A stretch of 64,000 bases of DNA from Roseburia lenta (GCF_014287435.1 NZ_JACOPG010000001.1:699711-763710), one strand, 5' to 3'. Shown: positions 1 to 8,793, numbered from the stretch's first letter. Notes: generated by a model from the sequence alone, not told the origin. A program made the numbers and translations.

Positions 1-533
1 ACCATAAACAAACCTTCCATAACAGCAAATGCCAGACATAAGAAAATCACCTGCACTGCTACGGATGAAATACAATTGTTATTGATAAACTGTAATAAAA
101 TCCCAAAGGCATAGGCACATCCTACTGTCCGTGCCAAATGCGATTTTTCTGTCTCAATTTCTGTCGCAAAAGTCTGCGCCACCAAATAATGCACACCACT
201 TCCAAAATACCCAAGCAACAAGAATAAAAACAAACCTGCGCGCAATGTATGTCCATAGCCGCTATGAATCCTGATAAAAAAGAACATCAGAATCACAGCA
301 GCACTGCTCATGCTCCAAAACAGTTGCTTTATCTTTGCCGGTAACATTTTTTCCATTGGTGCATACAACAAAAATCCAAGCACACTACTACCTAAAATAT
401 AGTTCTGTGCTAAGACCACACCATCTGCATCTGTCACAAAAGCCATCATATTATCAAAATAGTATTCTGCACCAAGAAATACAAAGTAAAAAATTCCTAG
501 CATTAAAATGGATTTCACAGTACCTTTTTTCAT
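1..533 (-). CDS. Polytopic membrane protein, N-terminal part only (3' end lies outside the window)
   Basis: An uninterrupted minus-strand frame runs from an ATG at 533 off the left edge, giving about 177 residues. Reading it gives a chain of hydrophobic segments (for example FYFVFLGAEYYF, NYILGSSVLGFLLYAP, AGLFLFLLLGYFGSGVHYL), separated by short basic loops, so it is an integral membrane protein. The hairpin pattern is reminiscent of the first half of a major facilitator protein or of MFS-like sensor domains, but I see no diagnostic motif and the C-terminal half, which would decide it, is missing. A second ATG at 542 is in frame, but the AGG of GGTAGG sits about 9 nt before 533, which favours 533. 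Function not assigned. Confidence 0.6.
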   Translation of the reverse strand, partial: MKKGTVKSILMLGIFYFVFLGAEYYFDNMMAFVTDADGVVLAQNYILGSSVLGFLLYAPMEKMLPAKIKQLFWSMSSAAVILMFFFIRIHSGYGHTLRAGLFLFLLLGYFGSGVHYLVAQTFATEIETEKSHLARTVGCAYAFGILLQFINNNCISSVAVQVIFLCLAFAVMEGLFM

Positions 534-678
534 ATCATTCATCCTACCATTCCATAAGAGCCAGCCACTTGGTCTGACTCTATCCTTATTTATACCCCCT
601 ATTTATTGAAACAACATGAAATCATTATAACGCAGTTTCCAAAGATACCAAAGGAATTTATTCTATATAATTGTTAAA

Positions 679-1413
679 TTATGGTTCGAAATCACAGGCT
701 TCGTAGGCTGTTGTATCGGAATAGTCCCACCATTCTCCCGCATAACCTACAAAACCACATTCTGTCATCACACGCTCCATCATTCTAGCGTTTCCTGCCG
801 CTGTTTCCGGCACATCACTGTAATCACGGTCGGCTTTGAGGGAAAAATCGTCAAAACCGGTCGGCATTTCCACCTCATTTCCATCGAATGTAACAAGCGT
901 CATGTCAATTGTCCCTCCAAGGTTATGTGCTTTCATACCATTGGCTGGGTTTGCAACATAACGTGGATTTGGACAGACTTGCCACAACTTTTCCTGTGCC
1001 GCAAACGGACGATAGGCATCCCATATTTTTATGTAATATCCCATAGCTTTGAATTTTTCCTGTGCCACTGCGAGTTTTTTTACTGTTCCATAGCGCAAAT
1101 AGGCATCCTTAAAATCGTAGATGACCGTACCGGTAAAATTATCTGCTGTGGCATACTTAAGATCCACCACAATATCCGGAATATAATCTGTAATTTTCAC
1201 GAAGTCTGTATCTGCAGGTTCTGGTAACTGTTCTGGAAGTTGCTCTGCTTGCCGACTTTCCCTTTCTATTGATGTTTCTTTTTCCTGTTCGACCTTTTTT
1301 CCCTCTGTCCTTTGCACAGTTTGATATCTGCCATAGAAGATGACTCCTATCGTAAGACCAATCAGGACTACCTCAAGAAACAGAAACCCTCGTTTCTTTT
1401 TTCGCAAATTCAT
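679..1413 (-). CDS. Membrane-anchored VanX-like D-Ala-D-Ala dipeptidase family protein (peptidase M15D)
   Basis: 244 residues. An N-terminal membrane anchor (about residues 9-27) and a Glu/Gln-rich linker precede a peptidase M15D domain (about 70-244), placing the domain outside the cell. Family landmarks are present: DAYRP at 132-136, the first zinc His in KAHNLGG (H163) and the following Asp (D170), and the catalytic-loop EWW at 227-229. In VanX the next residue is the third zinc ligand, His; here it is Asp (EWWDY, D230). Family knowledge says such enzymes hydrolyse D-Ala-D-Ala or related peptides; the substitution makes the activity uncertain. There are no vanR/S/H/A neighbours, so a role in peptidoglycan turnover is likelier than resistance. 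GGAAGGATG precedes the ATG. Confidence 0.8.
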   Translation of the reverse strand: MNLRKKKRGFLFLEVVLIGLTIGVIFYGRYQTVQRTEGKKVEQEKETSIERESRQAEQLPEQLPEPADTDFVKITDYIPDIVVDLKYATADNFTGTVIYDFKDAYLRYGTVKKLAVAQEKFKAMGYYIKIWDAYRPFAAQEKLWQVCPNPRYVANPANGMKAHNLGGTIDMTLVTFDGNEVEMPTGFDDFSLKADRDYSDVPETAAGNARMMERVMTECGFVGYAGEWWDYSDTTAYEACDFEP

Positions 1414-1479
1414 CTAACATCCTTCCACATGATCTGAGCCATTGCAGGCTCTTGTCACGTCATTGCTTGTCACATATTG

Positions 1480-1508
1480 ATTATAATAGACCAATTCCAC
1501 ATCAGCAA
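1480..1508 (-). promoter_or_regulatory. Sigma-A promoter for the VanX-like gene
   Basis: On the minus strand TTGCTG (1508-1503) and TATAAT (1485-1480) are separated by exactly 17 nt, about 65 nt upstream of the VanX-like start codon. No other feature explains this spacing. Confidence 0.65.
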
Positions 1509-1601
1509 CCTAACAATAGAAATCGTCCACTTGTATGTGAAAAAACGTTTGCTAAACCCAAAACCGATTGGCTCTTTGTGAACCAATCGGGCTATAATTC
1601 C

Positions 1602-1643
1602 AAAAAAGTACACTCATCTTAGTATAGGATGAGTGTACTTTTT
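1602..1643. terminator. Bidirectional intrinsic terminator after fucO
   Basis: A long perfect stem (AAAAAAGTACACTCATC with its complement, 1602-1618 and 1628-1643) with an A-run on the left and T-run on the right. It ends fucO transcription 25 nt past its stop codon. A second hairpin (CCGATTGG / CCAATCGG, 1563-1590) lies just beyond it. Confidence 0.85.
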
Positions 1644-1667
1644 GCGGTGTTACAAACTAGTTACAGA

Positions 1668-2816
1668 CTAAAGAAGTGATTCATAAAGTTTTGTGATCTC
1701 CTCTACACTTGTCTCTCTTGGGTTACCCGGTCTGCATGCATCATCATATGCTGACTGTGCCAGGAATGGAATATCTTCCTTCTTTACAATATCCTTTAAG
1801 TCTGCCGGGATACCAACATCTGCTGACAACTTCTTGACAGCATCAATAGCAGCCTTTCTGTACTCTTCCTGTGTCATATCGTCAACACCTTCTACCCCCA
1901 TAGCGCGGGCAATCTCACGATACTTTTCGCCAGATACCGGTGCATTATACTCCATACCTGTTGGCAGGATAATAGCATTTGCCACACCATGTGGTGTATC
2001 GTAAAGTGCGCCCAAAGGATGCGCCATAGAGTGAACAATACCAAGACCTACATTAGAAAATCCCATACCAGCAACATACTGTCCCAAAGCCATATCTGCT
2101 CTGCCTTCCGGTGTGTTCTCAACAGCAGCACGGAGAGATCTTGAGATAATCTCGATTGCCTTTAAGTGGAACATATCGGACAACTCCCATGCGCCTGCTG
2201 TAATATATCCCTCGATCGCATGTGTCAGTGCGTCCATACCGGTTGCAGCGGTAAGTCCCTTTGGCATACTTGCCATCATCTCAGGATCTACAAAGGCAAC
2301 AACCGGAATATCCTTAGGGTCTACACATACCATCTTACGGTTTTTCTCTGCATCTGTGATAACATAGTTGATGGTAACCTCTGCTGCGGTTCCTGCAGTT
2401 GTTGGCACTGCAAAAATAGGAACACATTTATTCTTTGTAGGTGCAACGCCTTCAAGACTTACAACATCTGCGAATTCCGGGTTCTTAATGATGATACCGA
2501 TTGCCTTCGCTGTATCCATGGAAGATCCGCCACCAATTGCAACGATATAATCAGCGCCGGATGCCTTGAATGCTTCCACACCGGTCTTTACATTCTCAAC
2601 CGTTGGGTTTGGTTTGATGTTTGAGTAGAGTTCATAAGCGATCTTTGCCTCATCCAGTACGTCAAGCACTTTCTTGGTTACACCGAACTTTACCAGATCA
2701 GGATCTGAGCATACAAATGCTTTCTGAAATCCCCTTCCCAATGTTTCTGTTGCAATCTCTGCGATTGCTCCTGCACCATGATAAGATGTCTCGTTCAACA
2801 CAAATCTGTTTGCCAT
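1668..2816 (-). CDS. fucO: Lactaldehyde reductase / 1,2-propanediol oxidoreductase (iron-dependent group III alcohol dehydrogenase)
   Basis: 382 residues, the same length as E. coli FucO and similar from end to end, starting with MANR and continuing through the NAD loop GGGSSMD (95-101), the block TAGTAAEVTINYVIT and the block QYVAGMGFSNVGLGIVH. The four iron ligands are visible: D195, H199, H262 and H276. The enzyme reduces L-lactaldehyde to 1,2-propanediol with NADH during fucose or rhamnose fermentation; many homologues also use other short alcohols and aldehydes. No fucose or rhamnose genes lie beside it, so it is monocistronic here, bounded by a terminator and a 400-bp upstream gap. AGGAGG lies 8-9 nt before the ATG. 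Substrate in this organism is inferred. Confidence 0.9.
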   Translation of the reverse strand: MANRFVLNETSYHGAGAIAEIATETLGRGFQKAFVCSDPDLVKFGVTKKVLDVLDEAKIAYELYSNIKPNPTVENVKTGVEAFKASGADYIVAIGGGSSMDTAKAIGIIIKNPEFADVVSLEGVAPTKNKCVPIFAVPTTAGTAAEVTINYVITDAEKNRKMVCVDPKDIPVVAFVDPEMMASMPKGLTAATGMDALTHAIEGYITAGAWELSDMFHLKAIEIISRSLRAAVENTPEGRADMALGQYVAGMGFSNVGLGIVHSMAHPLGALYDTPHGVANAIILPTGMEYNAPVSGEKYREIARAMGVEGVDDMTQEEYRKAAIDAVKKLSADVGIPADLKDIVKKEDIPFLAQSAYDDACRPGNPRETSVEEITKLYESLL

Positions 2817-2840
2817 AATAAAAAACCTCCTAATTTTGTT

Positions 2841-3160
2841 AAAATACCCAATTCTTCCGAACTGTCTTTTTCTACATTTTAACGCAATCCTGAGGTTTTA
2901 CAAGTAAGTTTGATATTTTTTTGACAATGGACAAAAATGGTTTTCTTTTTTGCAAGAGAGGACACTTTTAGGAAAAGTAATCACAGTCTCCTTCTGCCCC
3001 TACTGCCTTCAAGGATTTCTTTTTTGGAGGCGCCCTGTCTCATCTGCTCGTATCTCTCTGCTTTCTTTTCTCTTGTAAACATATTCCCAAAACCGTCCTT
3101 TCGATTGCTTCTCGGTTTTCCTCTATTAAATCACGTTCACTTTACCATAAATAGCAGGAC
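2841..3160. other. Intergenic stretch without recognisable genes
   Basis: About 320 bp between the fucO leader and the terminator of the next gene. It is AT-rich with T-tracts on the plus strand. I see no conserved reading frame: the 112-codon plus-strand frame that starts here has low-complexity Phe/Ser/Leu content and runs into the acetyltransferase gene. A possible weak fucO promoter on the minus strand (TTGTAA, 16 nt, TAAAAT) lies near 2880-2910. Confidence 0.4.
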
Positions 3161-3194
3161 AAAAAACGGACACAATCATGCGTCGATTGTGTCC
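3161..3194 (-). terminator. Intrinsic terminator of the GNAT gene
   Basis: GGACACAATC / GATTGTGTCC stem (3168-3177 and 3185-3194) followed, on the minus strand, by a T-run (3166-3161). It sits 25 nt downstream of the acetyltransferase stop codon. Confidence 0.85.
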
Positions 3195-3218
3195 CAAAAA
3201 TTCCTATTCTATTCTCTT

Positions 3219-3791
3219 TCACTCCACAGTCCGGTAGGGCTTGATCTCTGTCATCCCCTTTTTATGTTCTCCTAAGAACTTTTCCAGTGTTGTCATGTGA
3301 TACCAGCGGTCAAATTTATATCCGCTGTAATGCTGGGTTCCAGCAATGTGATAACCCATTTTCTGATGGAATTTCAGACTATCAAAGGTCAGGTAGTCAT
3401 CTTCTGTCTCAGGCTCTGCGACCAGCGCGTAACAATTGACCACTCCCTGCTTTTTCAAAGCCGCTTCCAGTGCTTCATACAAAATACAACCCAATCCACC
3501 GCGCCTTTTTTCCTGATGGATATAAATAGACACCTCCACATCCCAGGCAAAAGCAGCTCTTTCATGATAGCGGTGGGCATAGGCATACCCAAGAATCTGA
3601 CCATTACACTCAGCGACCAGATAGGGATACCACGCTTGAATACTACAGATCCGGTCAGTAAACTCTGCCACTGAAGGGACTTCTGTTTCAAAGGTGATCG
3701 CCGTATTCTTCACATAATAAGCATAAATTTCACACAAGGCCTCTGCATCCGAAACCCTAGCCTCTCGCACGCATATTTTCTTTTCATCCAT
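3219..3791 (-). CDS. GNAT family N-acetyltransferase, phosphinothricin acetyltransferase-like
   Basis: 190 residues. The fold is the PAT/MnaT (YwnH) type of GNAT: an N-terminal VREARVSDAEALCEIY block, the conserved TAITFETEVP segment, SIYIHQEKRRGGLGCILYEA with the acetyl-CoA pyrophosphate loop (QEKRRGGLG) and the late motif FHQKMGYHIAGT. Homologues acetylate methionine sulfoximine, phosphinothricin or other amino-acid amines; which one cannot be told here. The ATG at 3791 overlaps the stop of the preceding GGDEF gene by 1 nt (TGATG) and has AGGTGA seven nt upstream; an in-frame GTG at 3794 is less likely. Cotranscribed with the GGDEF gene. Confidence 0.85.
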   Translation of the reverse strand: MDEKKICVREARVSDAEALCEIYAYYVKNTAITFETEVPSVAEFTDRICSIQAWYPYLVAECNGQILGYAYAHRYHERAAFAWDVEVSIYIHQEKRRGGLGCILYEALEAALKKQGVVNCYALVAEPETEDDYLTFDSLKFHQKMGYHIAGTQHYSGYKFDRWYHMTTLEKFLGEHKKGMTEIKPYRTVE

Positions 3792-4819
3792 CACATAATC
3801 ACCTGATTTCCACCGTTGTATCTGGCAAGTTGTAACTTTTGCTCTGCTCTCTCAAACCAATCCTGCATCTCCATGCTATCTTCATAGACAGCCACGCCTC
3901 CGGACACCTGCAGTAAGCACTCCTCGGTCATATCCAACACCTGTGTCTGCTGGATTTTTTCAAGCAAGTGGTCCAGTTTTTCTCTGCTTTCTGAAACATT
4001 TCTTCCGCCGATGGTAAATTCATTGCTATCCCATCTGGCGCAGGTGCAATCCGGCATCCGTCTCTGCATGCAATTTGCAATTTCGATCAGCGCCTGATCT
4101 GCCGCCACATGCCCATAGGTCTGACGGATCCACTCGTAATTATCCAGTTCCAATACAGCGATCCAACATTCTGTGGCATTCTCGCCTTTTATTGCTGCCC
4201 GGACGACATCCTGCATGCCATAGCGATCCAAAAGCCCGGTCATTGCATCTGTCTGTGCTAACTGACGCAAATTCTTTTCCATAGAATAAGAGTAGCGCGT
4301 CATGACATAGGCTAAAATGATCGGAATGACAAAGGCTAAGATCAAAATAGATAATTTTGTGTAAAAATTTACCCATTCCGGCAAGACATAAACCGCCTTG
4401 TGATATCTGTCTATAAATTCAATGCAGATATAACTTATCATATATATTACACTGTAAAGGATCCCGTGCGCACTGCGTCCACGCAATTTCAGCGAGAAAT
4501 AATCTGTATAGAAAAAGACGATTGGCATGCCAAGCAAAGTGATCTGTAGTCCACAATCCGTCCCCACAAAATAAGCTGCAAAGATCATGTGTACCATGAC
4601 TTCGATCCCTACAATGCTGATAAACCAATCTATCTTTTCTTTTTGTATGATCCAGAAACTGATAATATAGATCAATACACTCAAAAAATTCAGGTTTCGC
4701 ATTTCCACGACGTCTAAGGCATGGAAATAGAAAATAAACCATGTATGAATAATGAGCAGGGAAAAACTAAGGATGCGTGCAGACTGCATTGCTACTTTTT
4801 TATTAAAAAAACGATCCAT
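3791..4819 (-). CDS. Membrane protein with a degenerate GGDEF domain
   Basis: 342 residues. About six hydrophobic segments occupy residues 12-175, followed by a GGDEF-type domain (about 188-342) that begins with the usual TDAMTGLLDRYG junction. The catalytic signature is not GGDEF/GGEEF but DSNEF within ARWDSNEFTIGG (about 261-271), and the metal- and guanine-binding region reads ELDNYEWIRQTYGH instead of D-x-F-K-x-x-N-D-x-x-GH. This suggests loss of diguanylate cyclase activity and a role as a c-di-GMP or GTP sensor or a scaffold. It is 9 nt downstream of the pyrD stop codon, hence possibly read from the pyr operon, and overlaps the GNAT gene that follows. Confidence 0.8.
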   Translation of the reverse strand: MDRFFNKKVAMQSARILSFSLLIIHTWFIFYFHALDVVEMRNLNFLSVLIYIISFWIIQKEKIDWFISIVGIEVMVHMIFAAYFVGTDCGLQITLLGMPIVFFYTDYFSLKLRGRSAHGILYSVIYMISYICIEFIDRYHKAVYVLPEWVNFYTKLSILILAFVIPIILAYVMTRYSYSMEKNLRQLAQTDAMTGLLDRYGMQDVVRAAIKGENATECWIAVLELDNYEWIRQTYGHVAADQALIEIANCMQRRMPDCTCARWDSNEFTIGGRNVSESREKLDHLLEKIQQTQVLDMTEECLLQVSGGVAVYEDSMEMQDWFERAEQKLQLARYNGGNQVIM

Positions 4820-4828
4820 ACCCGCTCC

Positions 4829-5734
4829 TTAATGTACCGCTCCGATCAGATCCTGCACATTTTCCACATGCATACGTTTCATATAATCTTCGATGCCATC
4901 TGCGATCTCAAGGGTTGCCATCGGGTTATAGAAATTGGCGGTTCCTACCGATACCGCTGTAGCACCTGCTAAGATCATCTCGATCGCATCCTCGGCATTT
5001 TCAATACCACCCATACCAATGATCGGAAGTTTCACTGCCTGTGCCACCTGATAGACCATGCGTACCGCGATCGGATGCACTGCCGGTCCGGACATACCGC
5101 CTGTCTTATTTGCCAATGCAAAAGTCTGGCGATTGATATCAATCTTCATACCGGTCAGGGTATTGATCAAAGAAAGGACATCTGCACCGCCTGCTTCTGC
5201 CGCGCGTGCCATCTCCGTAATGTCTGTTACATTCGGGCTGAGTTTCATAATAACCGGCTGTTTTGCATGCTTTTTCACTTCTTTGGTGATCGCCTCTACC
5301 GCCTTTGGATCCTGTCCAAAAGCAATACCGCCTTCTTTGACGTTCGGGCAGGAAATATTGATTTCCAACATATCCACACGCTTTTCCTGTCCCAGACATT
5401 CCACAACCTCCAGATAATCTGCCGTAGTCTTTCCACAGACATTAACGATCACCTTGGTATCATAGCCTTCCAAAAAAGGCAGATCTCTCTGGCAGAAAAC
5501 ATCAATGCCCGGATTTTGCAGTCCGATGGCATTGAGCATACCACTGCGCACTTCCGCCACACGCGGTGTCGCATTGCCCGGCCACGGCACATTTGCCACG
5601 CCCTTTGTCACGACCGCACCCAGACGGTTCAGATCTACGAACTCACTATATTCGGCTCCGGATCCAAAGGTTCCTGATGCCACCATGACTGGATTTTTTA
5701 AGGTTACCCCTGCTAAATTTACCTGTGTATTCAT
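4829..5734 (-). CDS. pyrD: Dihydroorotate dehydrogenase B (NAD+), catalytic subunit
   Basis: 301 residues, class 1B DHODH. The FMN-barrel start GVTLKNPVMVASGTFGSG, the active-site loop NISCPNVKEGG with the catalytic base C129 (class 1 enzymes use Cys), the KLSPNVTD lysine and the phosphate-binding IIGMGGIENAEDA are all visible. It oxidises dihydroorotate to orotate in pyrimidine synthesis; class 1B enzymes pass the electrons to PyrK and then to NAD+. The ATG overlaps the pyrK stop codon (TAATG), consistent with translational coupling of the two subunits. Last pyr gene of the operon. Confidence 0.95.
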   Translation of the reverse strand: MNTQVNLAGVTLKNPVMVASGTFGSGAEYSEFVDLNRLGAVVTKGVANVPWPGNATPRVAEVRSGMLNAIGLQNPGIDVFCQRDLPFLEGYDTKVIVNVCGKTTADYLEVVECLGQEKRVDMLEINISCPNVKEGGIAFGQDPKAVEAITKEVKKHAKQPVIMKLSPNVTDITEMARAAEAGGADVLSLINTLTGMKIDINRQTFALANKTGGMSGPAVHPIAVRMVYQVAQAVKLPIIGMGGIENAEDAIEMILAGATAVSVGTANFYNPMATLEIADGIEDYMKRMHVENVQDLIGAVH

Positions 5735-6498
5735 TAGAGTTCCACCTCCTCAGCCAGAAATACCGGACCATCCTTGCAGACCCTTGCATTATGCACATGA
5801 GAATGTGCATCTACTTCCTTGGTCTGGCAGACACAGCCCAGACATGCACCAATGCCGCAAGCCATCCGCTCTTCCATAGAAATATAGCACTTGATGCCCT
5901 TTTCTTCCGCAAACTTCTTAACGGCAGCAAGCATAGGCTTTGGACCGCAGGCATAGATGACATCCCCAGTCACATTCTTTTGCCGTAAGACATCCACGAC
6001 CGTACCGTGTAGCCCTACCGAGCCATCATCCGTTGCGATCTCCACCTGTCCGTATGATTCAAATTGCTCTTTTAAAAACAACTGATCATCCCGATAGCCC
6101 AGAACGATTGTTGAATCCTGTTTTAATTGTTTTGCTAATTCTAACATCGGAGGTACGCCGATACCGCCACCGATTACGATTGGATGCTGACCTTCGAGTG
6201 GAAAGCCATTTCCCAAAGGTCCCAGAATCCTGACCTGTTCGTCTGTCTGCAGTTTGGAAAATTCTTTTGTTCCTTTTCCTGCCAGCCGGTAGACCAGACG
6301 AATGGCGTTTCTGTCGGTATCGATCTGACAAATGCTGATCGGTCTCGGTAAGAGGCGGCTTCCTTCCCCACAATAAAGGGATACGAACTGTCCCGCTGCC
6401 GCTTCCTTTGCAACATTGGTGGCCAGCCACATACTGTAGACACTTTCTGCCAATATGGTCTGTTCTAATACGGTTGCCATTTCCTGAATCTTTGCCAT
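5734..6498 (-). CDS. pyrK: Dihydroorotate dehydrogenase B, electron transfer subunit
   Basis: 254 residues. Ferredoxin-reductase-type protein: FAD-binding RPIS (52-55), the NAD-binding GGGIGVPPML region (about 110-119) and YACGPKPML (about 182-190), then a C-terminal [2Fe-2S] site with C214, C219, C222 and C241. It relays electrons from PyrD FMN through FAD and the iron-sulfur cluster to NAD+. It lies 15 nt after pyrF and overlaps pyrD by one base. Family length and motif order match PyrK of Gram-positives. Confidence 0.95.
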   Translation of the reverse strand: MAKIQEMATVLEQTILAESVYSMWLATNVAKEAAAGQFVSLYCGEGSRLLPRPISICQIDTDRNAIRLVYRLAGKGTKEFSKLQTDEQVRILGPLGNGFPLEGQHPIVIGGGIGVPPMLELAKQLKQDSTIVLGYRDDQLFLKEQFESYGQVEIATDDGSVGLHGTVVDVLRQKNVTGDVIYACGPKPMLAAVKKFAEEKGIKCYISMEERMACGIGACLGCVCQTKEVDAHSHVHNARVCKDGPVFLAEEVEL

Positions 6499-6513
6499 AA
6501 CATGTACTCCTTG

Positions 6514-7455
6514 TTAATTTAATGCTGACTTAATATCCGCAATCATGGCTTCAACTGCCATACGACTCGCATCTGCAAAATTCTCTTCCGTAATGCCCTT
6601 TGCCTGATACTGTTCCTGCTTATAGGCTGCGATGATACCACGGGAGGAATTGACGATAGCGCCCAGACCATCCTTGTCAAAGAAATGTACCAGATCTGCA
6701 CCCTTGCCGCCCTGTGCGCCATATCCCGGAACCAGGATATAAGACTTTGGCATCAATTCACGCAATACCTTTCCCATTTCCGGATAGGTGGCTCCTACAA
6801 CAGCACCGACATAACTGTAGTCATCACCCATGCAGTCGCTACCCCATTTATCAACCATCTGTCCGACAAATTCATATAGAGGTCTCTGCTTGCCCTCATC
6901 ATCCGTGATCACGCGATCCTGAAATTCTCCACTGGACGGATTGGAGGTCTTGACCAATACAAAGATTCCCTTTTTCTCCTCTTTGCAGACTTTGACAAAC
7001 GGCTCAATGCCATCACTGCCCAAATATGGATTGACAGTCGCAAAGTCCTCATCAAATGGTGTCAGCACCTTACTTCCTACGGCGACTTGACCCAAATGCG
7101 CTGTCGCATAGGCTGCGGATGTGGAACCGATATCTCCACGTTTTACATCACCGATCACGACCAGATCCTTTTCGTGGCAGTAGTCTACGGTCTTTTTAAA
7201 AGCTGCAAGCCCCGGCAGTCCGAACTGCTCGTACATAGCGATCTGTGGCTTTACCGCAGGGATCAGATCATAGGTTGCATCTACGATTGCCTTGTTGTAT
7301 GCAAAAATGGCATCTGCCACTGCCTCTAAAGACTCACCCTTTTCTGCCACGGCTGCATCCAGCAGGTGCGTTGGCAGATAAGAAAGCATAGGGTCTAAGC
7401 CGACCACGATCGGTGCGCCTGTCTTTTTAATTTTTTCATTTAACTTGTTGATCAT
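6514..7455 (-). CDS. pyrF: Orotidine 5'-phosphate decarboxylase (long, type 2)
   Basis: 313 residues, longer than the classical 230-240 residue enzyme and typical of the type 2 subfamily. The start IVVGLDPMLSYLP, the catalytic lysine/aspartate stretch VIGDVKRGDIGSTSAAY and the phosphate-binding end YILVPGYGAQGG and IVNSSRG are present. It decarboxylates OMP to UMP, the final step of the pathway encoded by this operon. It sits between pyrC (44 nt upstream) and pyrK. Confidence 0.95.
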   Translation of the reverse strand: MINKLNEKIKKTGAPIVVGLDPMLSYLPTHLLDAAVAEKGESLEAVADAIFAYNKAIVDATYDLIPAVKPQIAMYEQFGLPGLAAFKKTVDYCHEKDLVVIGDVKRGDIGSTSAAYATAHLGQVAVGSKVLTPFDEDFATVNPYLGSDGIEPFVKVCKEEKKGIFVLVKTSNPSSGEFQDRVITDDEGKQRPLYEFVGQMVDKWGSDCMGDDYSYVGAVVGATYPEMGKVLRELMPKSYILVPGYGAQGGKGADLVHFFDKDGLGAIVNSSRGIIAAYKQEQYQAKGITEENFADASRMAVEAMIADIKSALN

Positions 7456-7499
7456 ATCTCTATCCTCACTCTTTTTATTCTTTTCCTATGATACCCCAG

Positions 7500-8777
7500 T
7501 TACTTCTGATAAACAATACGTCCATCCAAAATCGTACCAACCACACGACCGGTCACTTTTCTTCCCTCAAACGGCATATTCTTTCCCTTGCTGGCAAATT
7601 CTGCTGCATTGATTTCGTAAGTATCCTTTGGATCAAAGATCGTGATATCTGCAAGGCGTCCTACGCTGATATCTCCCTTGTTAATGCCAAGGATACGCGC
7701 CGGGTTGGTACTCATTTTCTCTGCCATACCCATCGGGGTCAGGTAACCTGTTTTTACAAGTTCGGTAAAGGTAAGTGCTGCTGCCGTCTCCATACCTACT
7801 ATGCCAAACGGTGCGCTCTTTAGATCTTTTGCCTTTTCCTCTGCCGTATGCGGTGCATGGTCGGTAGAGATCACTTCCATAATGTCGTCGCGCAGACCTG
7901 CCTTTAAGGCGTCCACATCCGCCTTGGTACGCAGTGGCGGGTTCATCTTATAATTGGCATCCCCTTCCACAATATCATCTTCCGTCAGTGTAAAATGATG
8001 CGGACATACTTCACCGCTGACCTTGATACCCTTTTTCTTGGCATCACGCACCAACTCTACCGATTCCTTGGTAGAGCAGTGACAAAGGTGGAGTCTTGCA
8101 CCGGTCTCCTCCGCCAGCATGATGTCACGGGCTACGATCACGTTCTCTACGGCATTGGAAATACCGGATACGCCAAGTTCCTTTGACTTATTTCCTTGAT
8201 TGATGACACCGCCCTGCACCAGATTGATGTCCTCGCAATGTGCCAGTACCGGGATGTCTGCCTTTGCTACGATCTTCATGGCTTCCCGGTAAAGTCCCGA
8301 ATCCATAACGCTCTTGCCGTCCTCGGAGATTGCCGGGATACCGGCTTTTATCATGCCGGATAGGTCTGACAATTCCTTACCCTCCATGCCTTTTGTCACA
8401 GAACCCACCTGCAATACATGGGTCAGCCCGACCTCTGCTGCCTTATCATGCACATAGTGGATGACTTCCGGGCAATCGGCGACCGGCTTGGTATTTGGCA
8501 TGGCAACGATCGTGGTATATCCCCCATGTGCTGCTGCCCGCGATCCGGTCTCAATGTCTTCTTTTGCGGTAAGTCCCGGGTCGCGCAGATGCACATGCAG
8601 ATCGATAAATCCCGGAAAAACATAGCAGCCGCTGGCGTCGATCACCTGATCGTCCGCTCCTGCCGCCAGATCCTTTTGCATCTTTGTCACGCGATCTCCT
8701 TCCACATAAAGATCCATGACCTCATCCGTTCCTGTCGGTGGATTTAAAATGTGTCCGTTTTTGATTAAAATTCCCAT
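7500..8777 (-). CDS. pyrC: Dihydroorotase
   Basis: 425 residues, the Gram-positive class I type. Metal-binding HVHLRDPG (about residues 61-68), DVYHAP-equivalent STDHAPHT, and the Asn/Gly-rich MPNTKP stretch are readable. It cyclises carbamoyl-aspartate to dihydroorotate. AGGAGTG precedes the ATG. First gene of pyrC-pyrF-pyrK-pyrD. I find no PyrR-type attenuator in the 100 nt upstream, which hold only the nrdD terminator and a REP-like repeat, so the promoter is short or expression depends on read-through from nrdD. Confidence 0.95.
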   Translation of the reverse strand: MGILIKNGHILNPPTGTDEVMDLYVEGDRVTKMQKDLAAGADDQVIDASGCYVFPGFIDLHVHLRDPGLTAKEDIETGSRAAAHGGYTTIVAMPNTKPVADCPEVIHYVHDKAAEVGLTHVLQVGSVTKGMEGKELSDLSGMIKAGIPAISEDGKSVMDSGLYREAMKIVAKADIPVLAHCEDINLVQGGVINQGNKSKELGVSGISNAVENVIVARDIMLAEETGARLHLCHCSTKESVELVRDAKKKGIKVSGEVCPHHFTLTEDDIVEGDANYKMNPPLRTKADVDALKAGLRDDIMEVISTDHAPHTAEEKAKDLKSAPFGIVGMETAAALTFTELVKTGYLTPMGMAEKMSTNPARILGINKGDISVGRLADITIFDPKDTYEINAAEFASKGKNMPFEGRKVTGRVVGTILDGRIVYQK

Positions 8778-8793
8778 CTTTCACTCCTGTTCA

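Noticed and set aside
335-577. Plus-strand frame of 80 codons at the left edge
   Set aside because: It lies antisense to a clear membrane-protein frame with a ribosome site and has no recognisable content.
2166-2624. Plus-strand frame of 152 codons inside fucO
   Set aside because: Antisense shadow of a gene with full-length similarity to E. coli FucO.
2937-3275. Plus-strand frame of 112 codons in the gap after fucO
   Set aside because: Low-complexity Phe/Leu/Ser sequence that crosses the terminator and the end of the acetyltransferase gene; no ribosome site.
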